A stretch of DNA of 64,000 nucleotides from Sipunculus nudus (taxonomy: Eukaryota > Annelida > Sipuncula > Golfingiida > Sipunculidae): assembly GCA_026874595.1 (NCBI GenBank), contig CM049311.1:74836953-74900952 (forward strand). Reading direction: 5' to 3'. Shown in pieces: positions 47,270 to 59,219 of the stretch; position 1 is the stretch's first letter; each line of letters opens with the position of its first letter. The translations under genes were made by a program, and so were the position numbers. The notes below the pieces were generated by a model. That model saw nothing but the letters and a program-made list of their open reading frames with translations. It was not told where the DNA came from and did no database searches.

Positions 47270-50200
47270 CTAATGCTGACATACACACAACCCTACAAAC
47301 TTAAAACATTCCATAAATTCGTGTCTTTTGATAAACTTTCTATTGAAGGACAAATGTTCAAATGGGATTTTGATTCAAATTCAAAAGTGATGGTAGGGAA
47401 AACTAAGAACGATAAATAACGGTTAGGCCAGGGTCTGAATGTTTCCAAAACACTTGTGAAATCTGTATTGTTACCAGTTTCAGATGCTGATCAACCGGAT
47501 GACAGAGATGTTGTTGAACTAATTTCACCATACCAGCACTGTACTAACACTGAGACTGCACGTGCACCAGATAAACAGGTAAGCACATGTTCACATACTA
47601 ATTCAGGCACACTTACTAAACCTCTCAGTTTATGTAATGCTGAAAATAATACTGTAAACTTTGTTTCATGGAATGCTGGGGGTCTGAAAAACAAGATTGA
47701 TTCTGCAGAATTTTTAGATTTAATAAATGATTCTGATATATTGTGTATTGTGGAAACTTGGGCATCTTGTGAAGAAGAGTTTAACTATTACTTTGAACAA
47801 TTTCTGTACTTTGCAAGTGTTAGAGATAAAGTTGGCAGAGGAGGAATAATTGTATGTGTAAGAAAGAATTGCAATTTTAAGATAATCAACATTAAAAAAT
47901 ATACAGATATAATTGTTTTAATCCTGGATGGTGTAGCTTTTTATTTGGATAAACCTGTTCTATTATTATGTGCATATATTGCTCCGGAGGGTTCAGTATT
48001 ATATGAAACTTTAGATGAAAGTGATGGAATAGTAAGACTAGAAAATATTATGGTAGATATTGTAACAAAATATGGAGATTTATATGTCATTTTAATGGGC
48101 GATTTGAATGCTAGGATTGGTAAAATGTGTGATTACATAGAAAATGATCATTTAGGATTTATTGGTTTAAATGAAACTTACCCTTCTGATGAATTTCAAA
48201 TGTGTAGAAATTCAAAGGATGGCAGGACTAACAAATTTGGTTTTTCATTACAACAGTTGTGTTGTGCTTTTAATATTCATATACTGAATGGTAGAATTCC
48301 ACCAGATCTTGAAGGTGAATACACATGTGTAACACATGCTGGACAGAGTGTTATTGACTATATTGTTGCTAGTGCTGAACTATTTGTTAAAATAGAATCA
48401 TTTTCTGTTTTAAGGTTAGATTTATCAGATCATTATCCAGTGAAATGTACAATAAGATTTGAATCTGACAGAAAAGTTCCAAAAAATTTGGTGTCCATGA
48501 CTCCATGGATAAAGTACAAACTTAAAACACAGGCCATTGATGAACTTATAGATGATCATTTATATAATGAACATACATGTAATTTTGAACATTATGTTCA
48601 ACAAGATGTGGATAAGGCTGTTGAATACTTGAACAGGGTGATACACAACTTTACTATTCCTAAAATGTATAAGAAAAAAAAGAGGTGGTCACAACCAGAT
48701 TGGTGGGATGAGGATTGTGCACAAGCAAAGCTAATAAAATTTTCAGCACTTGATGAATATAGGAGATCTGGTAATTTATATGATTTGAACATGTATAAAA
48801 TGAAAAGACAACAATTTAAAAACCTATGTGATAATAAAAAGAAGTCTAAACAACAGTCTACAATGATACACTTATCAAATATTAAGAATATAAATGATTT
48901 ATGGGTCTGTATTAAAAAGTACCTTAAGAAAGAGAATAGTGTTAATCATATTCCAGCAAACGAATGGTTTAATTACTTTAGAGCTTTGCTGAATGAAAAT
49001 AAAAACAATGTTAAAGAAGAATTTTGCCTTATGGCTAACATATACTTCGAAAATAATTATAACAGTGGGTCTGTATGTGGGTCCCTTAACAATGAAATAA
49101 CGGTATTTGAAATAAGACATGCAGTAAATCAGATGCAAAGTGGTAAATCTGCTGGACCAGATGGGCTACAAGTTGATATTATTAAGTCACTTTTAGAAAT
49201 TATTTTGCCCTTATTACATACTTTGTTTAACAGTGTTTTCAATAAGGGATCATTCCCTGGTGAATGGAGTAAGGCAATCATATTTCCTCTACACAAGAAA
49301 GGTCCTTTAAATGATCCTAGTAATTATAGAGGGATATCATTATTGAATGTTACAGGAAAAATATTCACTAAAGTTTTGAATAATAGGCTCTCTCAGTATG
49401 TGCAGGAAATGAATATTTTATCCGAGTCTCAAGGTGGTTATAGAAAGGGGTATTCTACCATTGACCAAGCATATGTCTTGCATGCTTTAGTTCAGAAATA
49501 CTTAGTTAAAAGAAAAGGAAGGTTTTATTGTTTATATATTGATTTTGCAAAAGCTTTTGACTGTGTGCAACATAATTTATTGTGGTATGTCTTATTGAAA
49601 CAGGGTATAAATGGTAAAATATTAAATGTTATAAAATCAATGTATTCAAAAATGCAGTCTTGTATATTAACTGACGGTGGTCTTACCGATTATTTCTCAT
49701 GCTCATTAGGTACCAGACAGGGTTGCATGGTAAGTCCATTATTATTTTCCTTATTTATAAATGAGTATTGTAATATGTTACATAGAAGTGATTGTAAAGG
49801 GATATATGTTAATGATAATCTTTCCAATGTAATGACTTTATTATTTGCAGATGATATGGTTAATTGTGCAGATACTGTTGGTAGACTTCAGCAACAGATT
49901 AATCTCTTGCACAATTTTTGTGAAAAATATGGTTTTAAAATTAACACAGATAAAACTAAAATTATGGTTTTTAGAAAAGGTGGTCCTTTACGAAAAGTTG
50001 AAAGATGGTATTTAAATGGTAAACAGTTAGAAGTGGTTTCATACTATAAATATCTTGGTATTACTTTCTCAACAAAATTATCTTGGTCAAAAACACAACA
50101 ACAGCAAGCTTTGCAAGCAAACAAAGCTGTATGTATGATTAAAAAATTCAGTAAAAAGTGTAAATATGTTAGTACTAAACATCTCTTTTATCTTTTTGAT

Positions 50201-51272
50201 CAAATGGTAGTGCCAGTATTAATATATGGATGCGAATTATGGGGCTTTAAGAAATCAGAAACTATAGAGAGAGTGCAGTACACATTTTGTAAATATATTT
50301 TAAATGTAGGCCAGAATACTCCAAATGCAGCAGCATTAGGGGATTGTGGCAGATTTCCTTTGTTTGTAACTTGTTTATTACGTTGTGTTAAGTTTTGGGT
50401 TAAATTACTTTATATGCCAGTACATAGGTATCAGAAACAAGTGTACAGTTTGTTGAGGAATTTAGACAACAGTGGTAAATCAAATTGGGTATCTCAAGTA
50501 AGAACATTGCTATTTGAGTCTGGTTTTGGATATGTTTGGATGGCACAGTATGTTGGAGATGCGAATAAATTTTTGAAAGAATTTGAAATTAAAATAAGAG
50601 ACATGGCTATTCAAAACTGGCATAGTGATATTGAGTTGTGTAGTAAATTATATTATTATGGTGCTTTCAAATCTATGCTAACTCTTGAAAAGTATTTATA
50701 TTGTATTCCTAATAAGAAACATCGCATAGCACTTGCTAAACTTCGATGCTCCAATCATGAATTGGCTATAGAAATAGGTCGTCAAAATGATATATCTCGT
50801 GAAGAGAGGATCTGTAAATATTGTTTACATCATGGATACAATATTGTTGAGGATGAAGCTCACTTTATGCAAGAATGTATTCTATATAATGATTTGAGGA
50901 TAAAATACTTTAGACAAGACTTACATTTCCCAAGTGAACAAAACTTTATTAAATTATTCAATTTAGACAATCATATTGAGATAATGAATGTTGCTGCATA
51001 TGTATATTATTCCTTTTTGAGGAGACGAAGAATAATAGATGGTTAAAGTATGTGTTACATACTCACTGATGATGGCAATATAGATACATTGTGTACTAAG
51101 GTATGCAGTCATGTTACATGTGTTTGTTGCATTATATATTAATTAATAATAAGACTTCTACTTTATGTTCTATTAATGCAATTATTTGATTGAATTATTG
51201 TTGAAATGTTTGGAACTTTGGGCCTGAGGCCTTTTTCCTGAATAAACTCTGTTCTGTTCTGTTCTGTTCTGT
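47270..51272 (+). mobile_element. Non-LTR retrotransposon (LINE), nearly intact, 3' end with TTCTG tail
   Basis: The element carries the endonuclease/RT frame described above. The 3' UTR runs from 51047 to a short hairpin GGGCCTGAGGCC (about 51220-51232), then AATAAA at 51241, then about five TTCTG repeats ending near 51272. Such a short tandem tail in place of poly(A) is seen in several LINE clades. The 5' boundary is not clear. A 48-codon frame, ATG at 47273 to TAA at 47417-47419, precedes ORF2 in the same reading frame and may be the end of ORF1 or ORF2 sequence cut by one stop. No target duplication was found. Confidence 0.9.
47456..51046 (+). CDS. LINE ORF2: APE endonuclease plus reverse transcriptase, 1196 aa
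   Basis: This is a single uninterrupted frame of a non-LTR retrotransposon. The N-terminal third is an APE-type endonuclease: FVSWNAGG (about 69-76), VETW (99-102), GDLNARIG (about 215-222) and SDHYP (about 324-328). The reverse transcriptase follows with SAGPDGLQ, NYRGISLLN, YIDFAKAFD (about 694), TRQGCMVSPLLFSLFIN (about 751) and the catalytic FADD (about 796-799), then KYLGITF. Near the C-terminus is a Cys/His knuckle, CKYC...EAHFMQEC (about 1119-1140). No RNase H is visible. The listed start is a GTG; the frame is open back to 47420 and has no ATG before the endonuclease, so the true start is unresolved. All catalytic residues that I can check are present. The clade (CR1/L2-like or L1-like) is not decided. 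Confidence 0.96.
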   Translation: MKSVLLPVSDADQPDDRDVVELISPYQHCTNTETARAPDKQVSTCSHTNSGTLTKPLSLCNAENNTVNFVSWNAGGLKNKIDSAEFLDLINDSDILCIVETWASCEEEFNYYFEQFLYFASVRDKVGRGGIIVCVRKNCNFKIINIKKYTDIIVLILDGVAFYLDKPVLLLCAYIAPEGSVLYETLDESDGIVRLENIMVDIVTKYGDLYVILMGDLNARIGKMCDYIENDHLGFIGLNETYPSDEFQMCRNSKDGRTNKFGFSLQQLCCAFNIHILNGRIPPDLEGEYTCVTHAGQSVIDYIVASAELFVKIESFSVLRLDLSDHYPVKCTIRFESDRKVPKNLVSMTPWIKYKLKTQAIDELIDDHLYNEHTCNFEHYVQQDVDKAVEYLNRVIHNFTIPKMYKKKKRWSQPDWWDEDCAQAKLIKFSALDEYRRSGNLYDLNMYKMKRQQFKNLCDNKKKSKQQSTMIHLSNIKNINDLWVCIKKYLKKENSVNHIPANEWFNYFRALLNENKNNVKEEFCLMANIYFENNYNSGSVCGSLNNEITVFEIRHAVNQMQSGKSAGPDGLQVDIIKSLLEIILPLLHTLFNSVFNKGSFPGEWSKAIIFPLHKKGPLNDPSNYRGISLLNVTGKIFTKVLNNRLSQYVQEMNILSESQGGYRKGYSTIDQAYVLHALVQKYLVKRKGRFYCLYIDFAKAFDCVQHNLLWYVLLKQGINGKILNVIKSMYSKMQSCILTDGGLTDYFSCSLGTRQGCMVSPLLFSLFINEYCNMLHRSDCKGIYVNDNLSNVMTLLFADDMVNCADTVGRLQQQINLLHNFCEKYGFKINTDKTKIMVFRKGGPLRKVERWYLNGKQLEVVSYYKYLGITFSTKLSWSKTQQQQALQANKAVCMIKKFSKKCKYVSTKHLFYLFDQMVVPVLIYGCELWGFKKSETIERVQYTFCKYILNVGQNTPNAAALGDCGRFPLFVTCLLRCVKFWVKLLYMPVHRYQKQVYSLLRNLDNSGKSNWVSQVRTLLFESGFGYVWMAQYVGDANKFLKEFEIKIRDMAIQNWHSDIELCSKLYYYGAFKSMLTLEKYLYCIPNKKHRIALAKLRCSNHELAIEIGRQNDISREERICKYCLHHGYNIVEDEAHFMQECILYNDLRIKYFRQDLHFPSEQNFIKLFNLDNHIEIMNVAAYVYYSFLRRRRIIDG

Positions 51273-51278
51273 GTGCAG

Positions 51279-51558
51279 GCCCGATGTCAACAAGGAAAAT
51301 GCCCTTACTTCAAAGACTGTTTAATGAACGTAAGATCTACTCACCAATTTCTAAAACTGTTTTACCCATACGAGGTTCACAAAATAAAATAATAACATTT
51401 GTTGCAGTACAGTATGAGTCACGCGTTCCACTTGGCCCTTTGTAGCTCACTTCCTATGACGCGCTGTTTGATTTCATATAGGCGTCACGTACAGCGTTTG
51501 AACACACTCTGAGGGGAGACCTGCCCACCAAGGCATACCAGTCTATATACATCAACAG
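51279..51558 (+). CDS. Two candidate exons of an unidentified + strand gene (partial)
   Basis: Segment 51279-51329 lies between a gtgtgcag acceptor and a GTAAGA donor and reads ARCQQGKCPYFKDCLMN in phase 0. Segment 51482-51558 lies between an atttcatatag acceptor and a GTAAAC donor and reads ASRTAFEHTLRGDLPTKAYQ followed by SIYIN, leaving AG. The 152-nt intron between them keeps phase, so the two join cleanly. The first piece has three cysteines (C-x4-C-x5-C), suggesting an extracellular or disulphide-bonded region. Upstream exons would lie on the far side of the LINE; downstream exons were not found with confidence. Function unknown. The codon-like composition and clean junctions are the only support. 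Confidence 0.55.
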
Positions 51559-53440
51559 GTAAACCGTTACCGGGAATACGGCTCAGGGCCCGAGGCTCAC
51601 ATACCATTAAAGTCGTACGTACCTACCTGGCTACAAATGGCACAAAAAAGCCCGGTCGACGCCCGGCAGAATGAGATAATTGCACAAAGCTTGAAATATC
51701 TTTATCCTCTCGTGGAGTGAGCAGACGATATGACCGGCCTGCTCAACTGACTATGGTCGGCTTCAAGTAAATTGGATTTCCAATACGTCCGTGGCTCATG
51801 GCTCTGCCTAATATGGAACCCAAATATCCGGTTGCGAATCCTCAAAGCTAAGTCATATGGGAGCTGCCATATTGTCGTTGTATTGTAAAGATGGGTCTCG
51901 GGCTAACAAACACCGAAACGTGCACTCATGTTTGTGGGGCATACTTGACGGTAGCAGTATAATGGCTGCGGCCAAGTTAATGGTCACTGATAGGTTTACA
52001 AATCCCAGGGTTTCATGTTGAACTCAACCGACCGACAAAGGTCAATTTTGTTTCTGTTTGGGTATATTTCAGGTCTGAGTATTTACTAATGGATGTCAAA
52101 CACATATAAAATACATTTCAAAGGTTGACCACTTTTCTTTTATCTATGATGTGTTCCGGTACAAATATTATTTTTATATATTTACAAGGTAATGTCGTCA
52201 ATTAAAGTCAATCCTAAATATTTTATACCCAGCTGTTAGTAGAACGTTTGAATGCATATGGAGTTCAGTTAAACAATTTAACCATCAATTGATGGTAGGA
52301 CAGATAGTCCCAGGTTTTTGTATGAAAAATGTCAAATTTGGACTATAGCAAAAAGTAACATATTTGATTAAGAATTCCCCTATCCATAAACAGCCTCTTT
52401 ATTTTAACGGTTATCTTTTTGTGAATTTTGACAACTTTAACCAGGCAACTTTTAAACTACTAAACTATAGCACCCATTCATAATTACTAAAATGTCCATT
52501 TTTCGAGGTATTTAAGCTAAAGTGTACCTTAAGTGTTACTCACGATCATTTGAAATAATCAAAACTGTTTGTACAAAACTAGTACTAGTAGTAGCAATCT
52601 TGTTTATAACATTATGACTAAAGATTCAGTAAGATATAGAAAGTGATAAGGTCAGAATGTTAGAGTATTTTTTTTCAGTTTAATGAGTGTCTGCATATTT
52701 CCCTAATTACTTAATTTCCTGTGACTCTTTCCCTACTAAAACACGTGACTTTATTTCCTGCCCATGTTTGTGACATTATTTCCTGGGACTGTTCCCAGAA
52801 TCATAATCCGGACAGGAAGATGAATTGAGCAGAGTCTGAGACGGGGCGGAGACGAGAGAATACAAGATTCAGTAGGTATTCATGTGGACTGACTGGGCCT
52901 ACTACGTCTCAGAACACCCCTAAACTGCCGCCAGTATAATAAGAGACATGTTCCACTGAGATATACAGACTTAATATTTTTGAAATTTCAAAAAATATTT
53001 TAAAATTTATCTGTCGGCTCGTAATTACACAATATATCGTACTAAGTATTTCATCTGAGTGTACCATCCAGTCCGAGTACCCAAAATAAAACTTTCCAAA
53101 TGGGCTGGCCGATTGAAATTTAATAAGTTTGATTCTACGACTTGATGCAGGCTTAACACTGATACCTCATCTAGGATAACATGGACATGATATCAGTTGA
53201 ACAAGAGTGACGGAAGAAAAGGAAAATCAGTTCCGCAAGGAATCCAGTCGCCCGGTAAAACATATTTTTATCTCTCCGAATGAACCTAACAGGGGCGACA
53301 ACACAGGGGGGTGGGGGTATATATCCCTTCGTTACACACACACTTTTTAGCAAGGGGGGGGGGGTTCAATGTTATCCTCCCTCCTGATATTCAGAGAATA
53401 ATATGTATTTATTGGTAAAGAAATATATTAACAAGACGAC
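51559..53440. other. No gene recognised
   Basis: Low-complexity and unique-looking sequence with no exon that I can support. If the segments at 51.3-51.6 kb are real exons, this is the following intron. Confidence 0.4.
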
Positions 53441-53452
53441 CAGAGGTCACGC

Positions 53453-53990
53453 GCTTGCCGGAAAAACTCTGACCCAGATTGTAAGTCAGATAACAAGAAC
53501 ATGTCATAAACAAGAAAATGAGGAAGAAAATGAGCCATGGTTTTAAAAGATTGGACCAATATTGACAACGTTACGATGGAAATAATAATTTGACGTGTTT
53601 TCTTGACCTTGAACTATTTAAAAATACATATACAGCTTTATGAAATCGTTCCAATATACGACCTAAGACCAGTTGAATACATTAATTTATGCAGAAGACG
53701 AAGGTGAAAAACATGAGCCAGATTTTTTAAGATAGGACCAGAATTGACAATTAAATTTAAAATAAATTTTCGAGGTTTTTCGATGACCTTGACGTTTGTC
53801 CTATGATGACCAAAAACATTAGGCTTCCAGGACTTTTGACATTCATTCAACCCTGTAAGTTTCAGATCGATTGCTCCAAAATTGCGGCCAGGAGAGTACT
53901 GACAAACAAACACACATCCACAAACACACGCCCACAAACAGATATACGCGACATACCCACACGCTTACCGGAATCAGATTTCCGGCAAGC
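53453..53990. mobile_element. 538-bp MITE-like element with GCTTGCCGGAAA termini
   Basis: GCTTGCCGGAAA at 53453-53464 is perfectly inverted as TTTCCGGCAAGC at 53979-53990. Interior phrases repeat once, for example GAAAATGAGCCATGG and AAAAACATGAGCCAGA, each followed by 'ggaccaatattgacaa'-like text. No transposase. The context 'aacaagacgaccagaggtca' extends left of the TIR, so the real end may be about 20 bases further out. Confidence 0.6.
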
Positions 53991-54158
53991 AATAATTAGA
54001 AGTAAAGACTGGTTCCATTTCTGAGTTTGCTATGAAATGATATATATATATCTAAACCTGGTTTAGAATCAACATATAATGGAAACATAATACCTTATTT
54101 TTAAAACCTTATACATGATTGTAATGTATTTGAAATGCGTCACAGAGGTTATAAAAAG

Positions 54159-54161
<3 letters not shown>

Positions 54162-54206
<45 letters not shown>
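54162..54206. repeat. (TA)n simple repeat
   Basis: About 45 bases of TA dinucleotides. Confidence 0.95.
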
Positions 54207-54208
<2 letters not shown>

Positions 54209-56592
54209 TCACCATGACATCACACATAACAGTTTTATATGTCGCTCATAGCTATACGTACGCTCATGACTGACCTGTAATGCACCGTAGCAATATACAC
54301 CTGTATAACAGGTCACAAATAGGGTTTACGGTAGCGGTGTTTTGTAACTAATCATGCGGAAAGACACAAAGGACCAACGATACCATTCACATACATATAC
54401 ACATGTAACTTCCTCCACCTACCGAATATGTTTGGTTTGCTCTTTATGACGTTATTTAGGACTTCGTCTGAATATTCGATCGGCACGTATCCTATATTTC
54501 AGCGGTACATTTACTCTGACTGCACATGTATGTTAGGTTACCAACCTGTGTTACTTGGTTATAGGTAGGCTATACGTCACAGATTCCTGACCGGATACGT
54601 GGGCTCTCAACACACCTTGCAGATGTATGACGCTCACCAAGCCAGACGGCGAAAGTCCGACTTGTCAATTATTAACAATGTATCTGTGTGGTTATCACTC
54701 CTCGCCTACTTAAATACAGCCATGCAGATACAACCTTGTACGAGTGATTCATCACGATTTACGCCCGAAAGGCTGTATAAGTCGCTAATTAAGATTGTAG
54801 AGTTAATTATAGGGCTTGTTTTCGCAGATTCCCCAGGCCGCCTTGCAAAGACAGGGGTCGCTCCCCAGTTATTGGATTGATAAATGTTTCCTGTTTAATT
54901 CATTAATTAGTATATTGTGACCACTATGAGGGTCGCTTCTGAACCAATAATTACCATCGAGACTTGCCGGAGCCTGCAGCTAATTGAATCATTACGCAGG
55001 ATCTGTGCTGAGGGACGCCCTCATCAAACTCACTCATACCAAATACTAGTACCTTAATTTTTGTACCTCATTCACCCGTGATATCAGCTTTAATCATATT
55101 ACCTCATATAAACATTACATTTTTAAATACTATTCCACAGACTGGATTATTACTTATTCTATTCACCCTAAAGTTTACATTGTGTAACTTAAGATGATAT
55201 AATTTGGATTGAGTTTCTGTCACAGATTTGAAGTATTTTAATCCACCCAGAGTTTTAAGAGGTTCGGTCCAGCAAATTTATCTTGAACCCGTCCAACCCA
55301 TACTCCGAAACCCTGGGCCTAACACTAACACTTATACAGACCGTTCTTAGATACCAGCGCCTTACTGTTTCAATTAATATAAGTTCAATCATGTTATTTC
55401 CCGAACGTGCTTCACTCCAGAGAAATGCGGGTGAAGTAGATATATTATCTCATCAAAAACACAGCACCGAACAGCTCTTTGTGAGAAAATTAAAGGAGCC
55501 AATAGTGGATTTATTGTAAAATCCCTAGAGGGACTCAACTTTGTCTGGTTGCACAAATTTAACAAATGCAGGCATCTTGAGGTCTTTTTTTAATCAAAGT
55601 GAGGCTTTGATGGACACTTTAATTTGCAGGACCAATCCCTGAGTTAATTACAAATGACAGAAAAACAAACCTAATCATGCGATGGTATTATAATATGAAT
55701 AATATTCCAAGGGATTACTGTTTTTCTTGGCGGGAGTAGTTCTGTATGTACGTGTGTGCATGAACAACTAGTATGATCAAAGACCTGACCAGACCACATT
55801 CTTCTTGTGCAATAAAACACTAACAGTCACAGTCAGATAGCATAGTGTTAATGCAGTTTCAGGACATATTGTGTATTTCTAATAACGTTTTGGTAGAGCG
55901 TACACATAAAGTTGTATTACTGTATGCAAGCCGGTCGAGTTTTACAAAAGAAAACAACACAGTCGTCTCCTTCAATATCCCTTTAGTCGTATTTTATAAG
56001 TGCTTATATCATAAACGGATATGTCTATTCTAAACCTGCATGTTATCTGATATAGAGGTGATAATAAACGTTAACGGACACTAACCAGACCATCCGCTAG
56101 ACTCCTACTAAAAAAAACCTTAGGGGATAAACAAAAGTTAGGGGATATGGGACGGCCGGGACTATTAGTCTCAACTATCAAACTTCAAAGATAAAATTTG
56201 TGACAATCCAACAAAAGGCCTTCTGTTTATATTGCAGATACGCATGCGTATACCAAATGTCACATATTTAATATATTAAGTCCTGAACACACACAAAAAA
56301 AAATCATGTGCATGATTTTGCCAACATATCTTAAAACGATAAGTACTCTTTTCAGTACACATATATCAAGGCAATTGTCATTGGTGTATTTAGAAGCCCC
56401 AGTGCATTGTGGGGAAATGGTTTCTTTACCCACAATCCTTAAACAGCGGAGTCGTATTCATGTGAGTATGATTCGGAGCAGAGTTTGAAATGACATGTTC
56501 CGATCTTTTTTTTATTATCTACCACAACTTCCACTATCATTCTAACGTCTGTCCCTGCCGATCATTGGAGTCAGAGTGGTATAGAACTACCG

Positions 56593-56595
<3 letters not shown>
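54207..56595. other. No gene recognised
   Basis: Short frames only, with no splice or start context worth calling. Confidence 0.4.

Positions 56596-56672
<77 letters not shown>
56596..56672. repeat. (TA)n simple repeat
   Basis: Nearly pure TA for 77 bases, with one TAAATA interruption. Confidence 0.95.
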
Positions 56673-56674
<2 letters not shown>

Positions 56675-57259
56675 AGTAATAATATACAGCTTTGGCAAAG
56701 AAATATTTGTGAGGAGCAATGGAAAGTTGTTCTGTCCAAATTAACACATTCTGTGTGAGTATATAAGACATTTGTACAATCATTAAAAAAAATTCGTATT
56801 ATCAGCTGCGTGTAAAAGAGAAAATCCAGTGCAGCCGCAGTTCCCTCATGAGATCTATCAACCCTGCCATTTTGTCTGAGAGATTTGTTGTAAATGGAGT
56901 TGACCATGTATCAGACCGGTTGGTAATTGGCATTCTCGATTTAGTACTGCTACTTACGGTCACGCTGCGTCTGGACTTTATGAGGAACCGTTGTCCCATG
57001 TTAATCTCAGACCCCACCAGTTTACGTCATATGTAAGGTCGACTACAGTAAGTATTAGGAGAGTTATCTAAGAGATTATAAATTTATGATTTATAATAAA
57101 AATGAAACAACACAGGTTAAGGTTAACTTTGTTTTTATTCAAGGCAACCTATTCCAACAAAGGCATGTGTGTTGAGATGGCAGAAGAAGGAACCAGTTCA
57201 TCATAGGAATAAGTGAAATTCTGCCTCTCAAACGTAAGTGCGTCAATTAAAGTAGGCCA

Positions 57260-58240
57260 GATCGGTCCATTTAGATGAGGGGCCTACCTCCTGCCGGAGT
57301 CATGTTTAAGGTTACGCTTAAATATCATGACAATAGTCATTACCCTTCTACCCCTTACACTTTATACATAGTTCAGAACTGGACGCTGAAGGCCTCACAA
57401 ACGAAGCCCCCACACCCTACCCTCCCGAGACAGCGGAAATCTTGCGCTTCTAAAGAAGCTACTGATTTTCCCTCTGCCTGCTTTGACCGTTTATGATGCA
57501 CTTAAACACCAGGTGGTGCACATGGGCCTGTCTGCTGAAAAAAACTGCTAATGTGACTAGCAGCCAACCAAATGCAAGTCAACAAACACTCGACAGGCAT
57601 CAGGCTTCGCCCAGAAACCGCGTGAGGGGCAATTCTCTCTGAGCCTGTGGCCTGTTCAAACGGTCGCCGGGGCGATGAGCTGTCACTCAAAACGAAATGA
57701 ACAACATTGGCTTCGTGTATTCCTCGCTTGGCTGGTAAACCGTTTTGTCTTCCACCACAGGGTCTCACCTGATTGGACCAAAATACAGTGGTCCCCTCTG
57801 GTGTAGAGATTCAGGATACAAGGTTATAACAAACAGCGCTTACGATTTAGGTAGTTGGCCTATGGGTAAAGCGCTGTGTAAAGAGCGTACCAGACCCACG
57901 CTCCTGAACGTGCTAAGTACCGCCCGTATACTTTACGTGGTTTTATACTCATGAATAAATTCTTGCTATAGGACCACCTGAATTTAGAGAAAAAGATGAC
58001 AATTAAGGCTGGCCAAATGCTGTTTGATATATGGATGGATGGACGAGAAGTGTTATATCGCACTCTATAATTCAAGAATCAACATGACCCTGACTTAATC
58101 GTTATGAACATTCTTCTTTAGTAGAATGACGAAACGAACTGCCTCTTAGATGTTTCTAAATTAATTATAATGTCAAGATTAAATATTAAATTAAGATTTT
58201 GAAAGTCCATGAAAATGTTCAGGTTTACTAGAAAACGGGT
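57260..58240. other. No gene recognised
   Basis: Somewhat GC-richer than its surroundings, but the frames on both strands lack start, splice or family support. Confidence 0.35.
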
Positions 58241-58254
58241 AGTCAGAAAGGGAC

Positions 58255-59215
58255 AACTGTGTATCCGCCATCACGAGTGTTTTTAGGAGACCTGGACATG
58301 CAAAATTTCACGTACCCACTCCACATATATTAAATATTTGTGTAATTTTCAAAAAAAAAAAATTTCAATGGGGAAACAGCCCTAAAAGGAGAAATGATAT
58401 GAAGTATGCTTTACGGCTAAAATTGGCATTTTCATCGGAGCTGAACGACACAGAGAAACAATGGTAGGTGAGGCCACCACACTTGTCTTCAAGATAAAGC
58501 ATTTCAGGACCTGCACTTTTGCAAATATTGAGGAAAATACACGCAAGAACACCGGATATATGCTTTGTGTGACTTAAGGAGGCGAACTGGAGGTTTCAAA
58601 GCTGTCCTAGAAAGCTTTGAGCGTATGCAAAATTTTAGGGAAAAAATTCTGAGTTTTGTGATTTGTAAGTTTTGTATGTTTCAAACACTGATTTTTAGAC
58701 TGAGAATATTTCAAGGTCAAGGTCACTGAAACTAAGGTTATTCATGACCCCAAAGAAATTCTCGATGTCTAAATTAAATATATGTACTCGCAAAAGTTGT
58801 AAGAATTTTATAGTGTATTTTTTTTTATAATAAAGTAACTGAGTTTGTTGTAGAGTCGCGGTGGTGAGGAGAATTACACTGTACAACAACAAAGAAATTA
58901 TGGTTGGTGGCGTCATCAGTCTTGTGTACAAGATAAAGCCTAATCGGTAATCCATGCCAACACTTTATTTGTGCTTTTATATCCAAAAGGAACCGTTTTA
59001 AGGGATACTTAGGGCTCAAACAAGGAGAAATATTGCAGGTGACACCGTGAGTCTTGTGTACAAGATTGGCTGTATCAGGTCTGTGAACATGCAAACGCTT
59101 AGAGCAATCCATGAAAGCAGTCTGAGATGTGTAAGGTTTTGTGTGATTCAGGGAGGAAGATGTGTAAAAACGAAAAAACAAATATAGGTAACGCTAGCAG
59201 TACCCTGATTAAAAC
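58255..59215. repeat. Degenerate tandem repeat with GGTGGC-CACC-AGTCTTGT cores
   Basis: Diverged cores occur near 58270, 58465, 58901, 59037 and 59186, several followed by 'gtacaagataaagc'. They resemble the GGCACCACCAGTCTT cores at 33470-34680, suggesting the same repeat family in old form. Confidence 0.5.
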
Positions 59216-59219
59216 CTTG

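Noticed and set aside
56537-56907. Tyr-Ile repeat frames here and at 1884, 40544 and 63548
   Set aside because: They are translations of TA dinucleotide arrays.
57745-57954. 69-codon + frame after a good acceptor at 57767
   Set aside because: The frame starts upstream of the acceptor, has no matching donor, and ends in sequence resembling a repeat.
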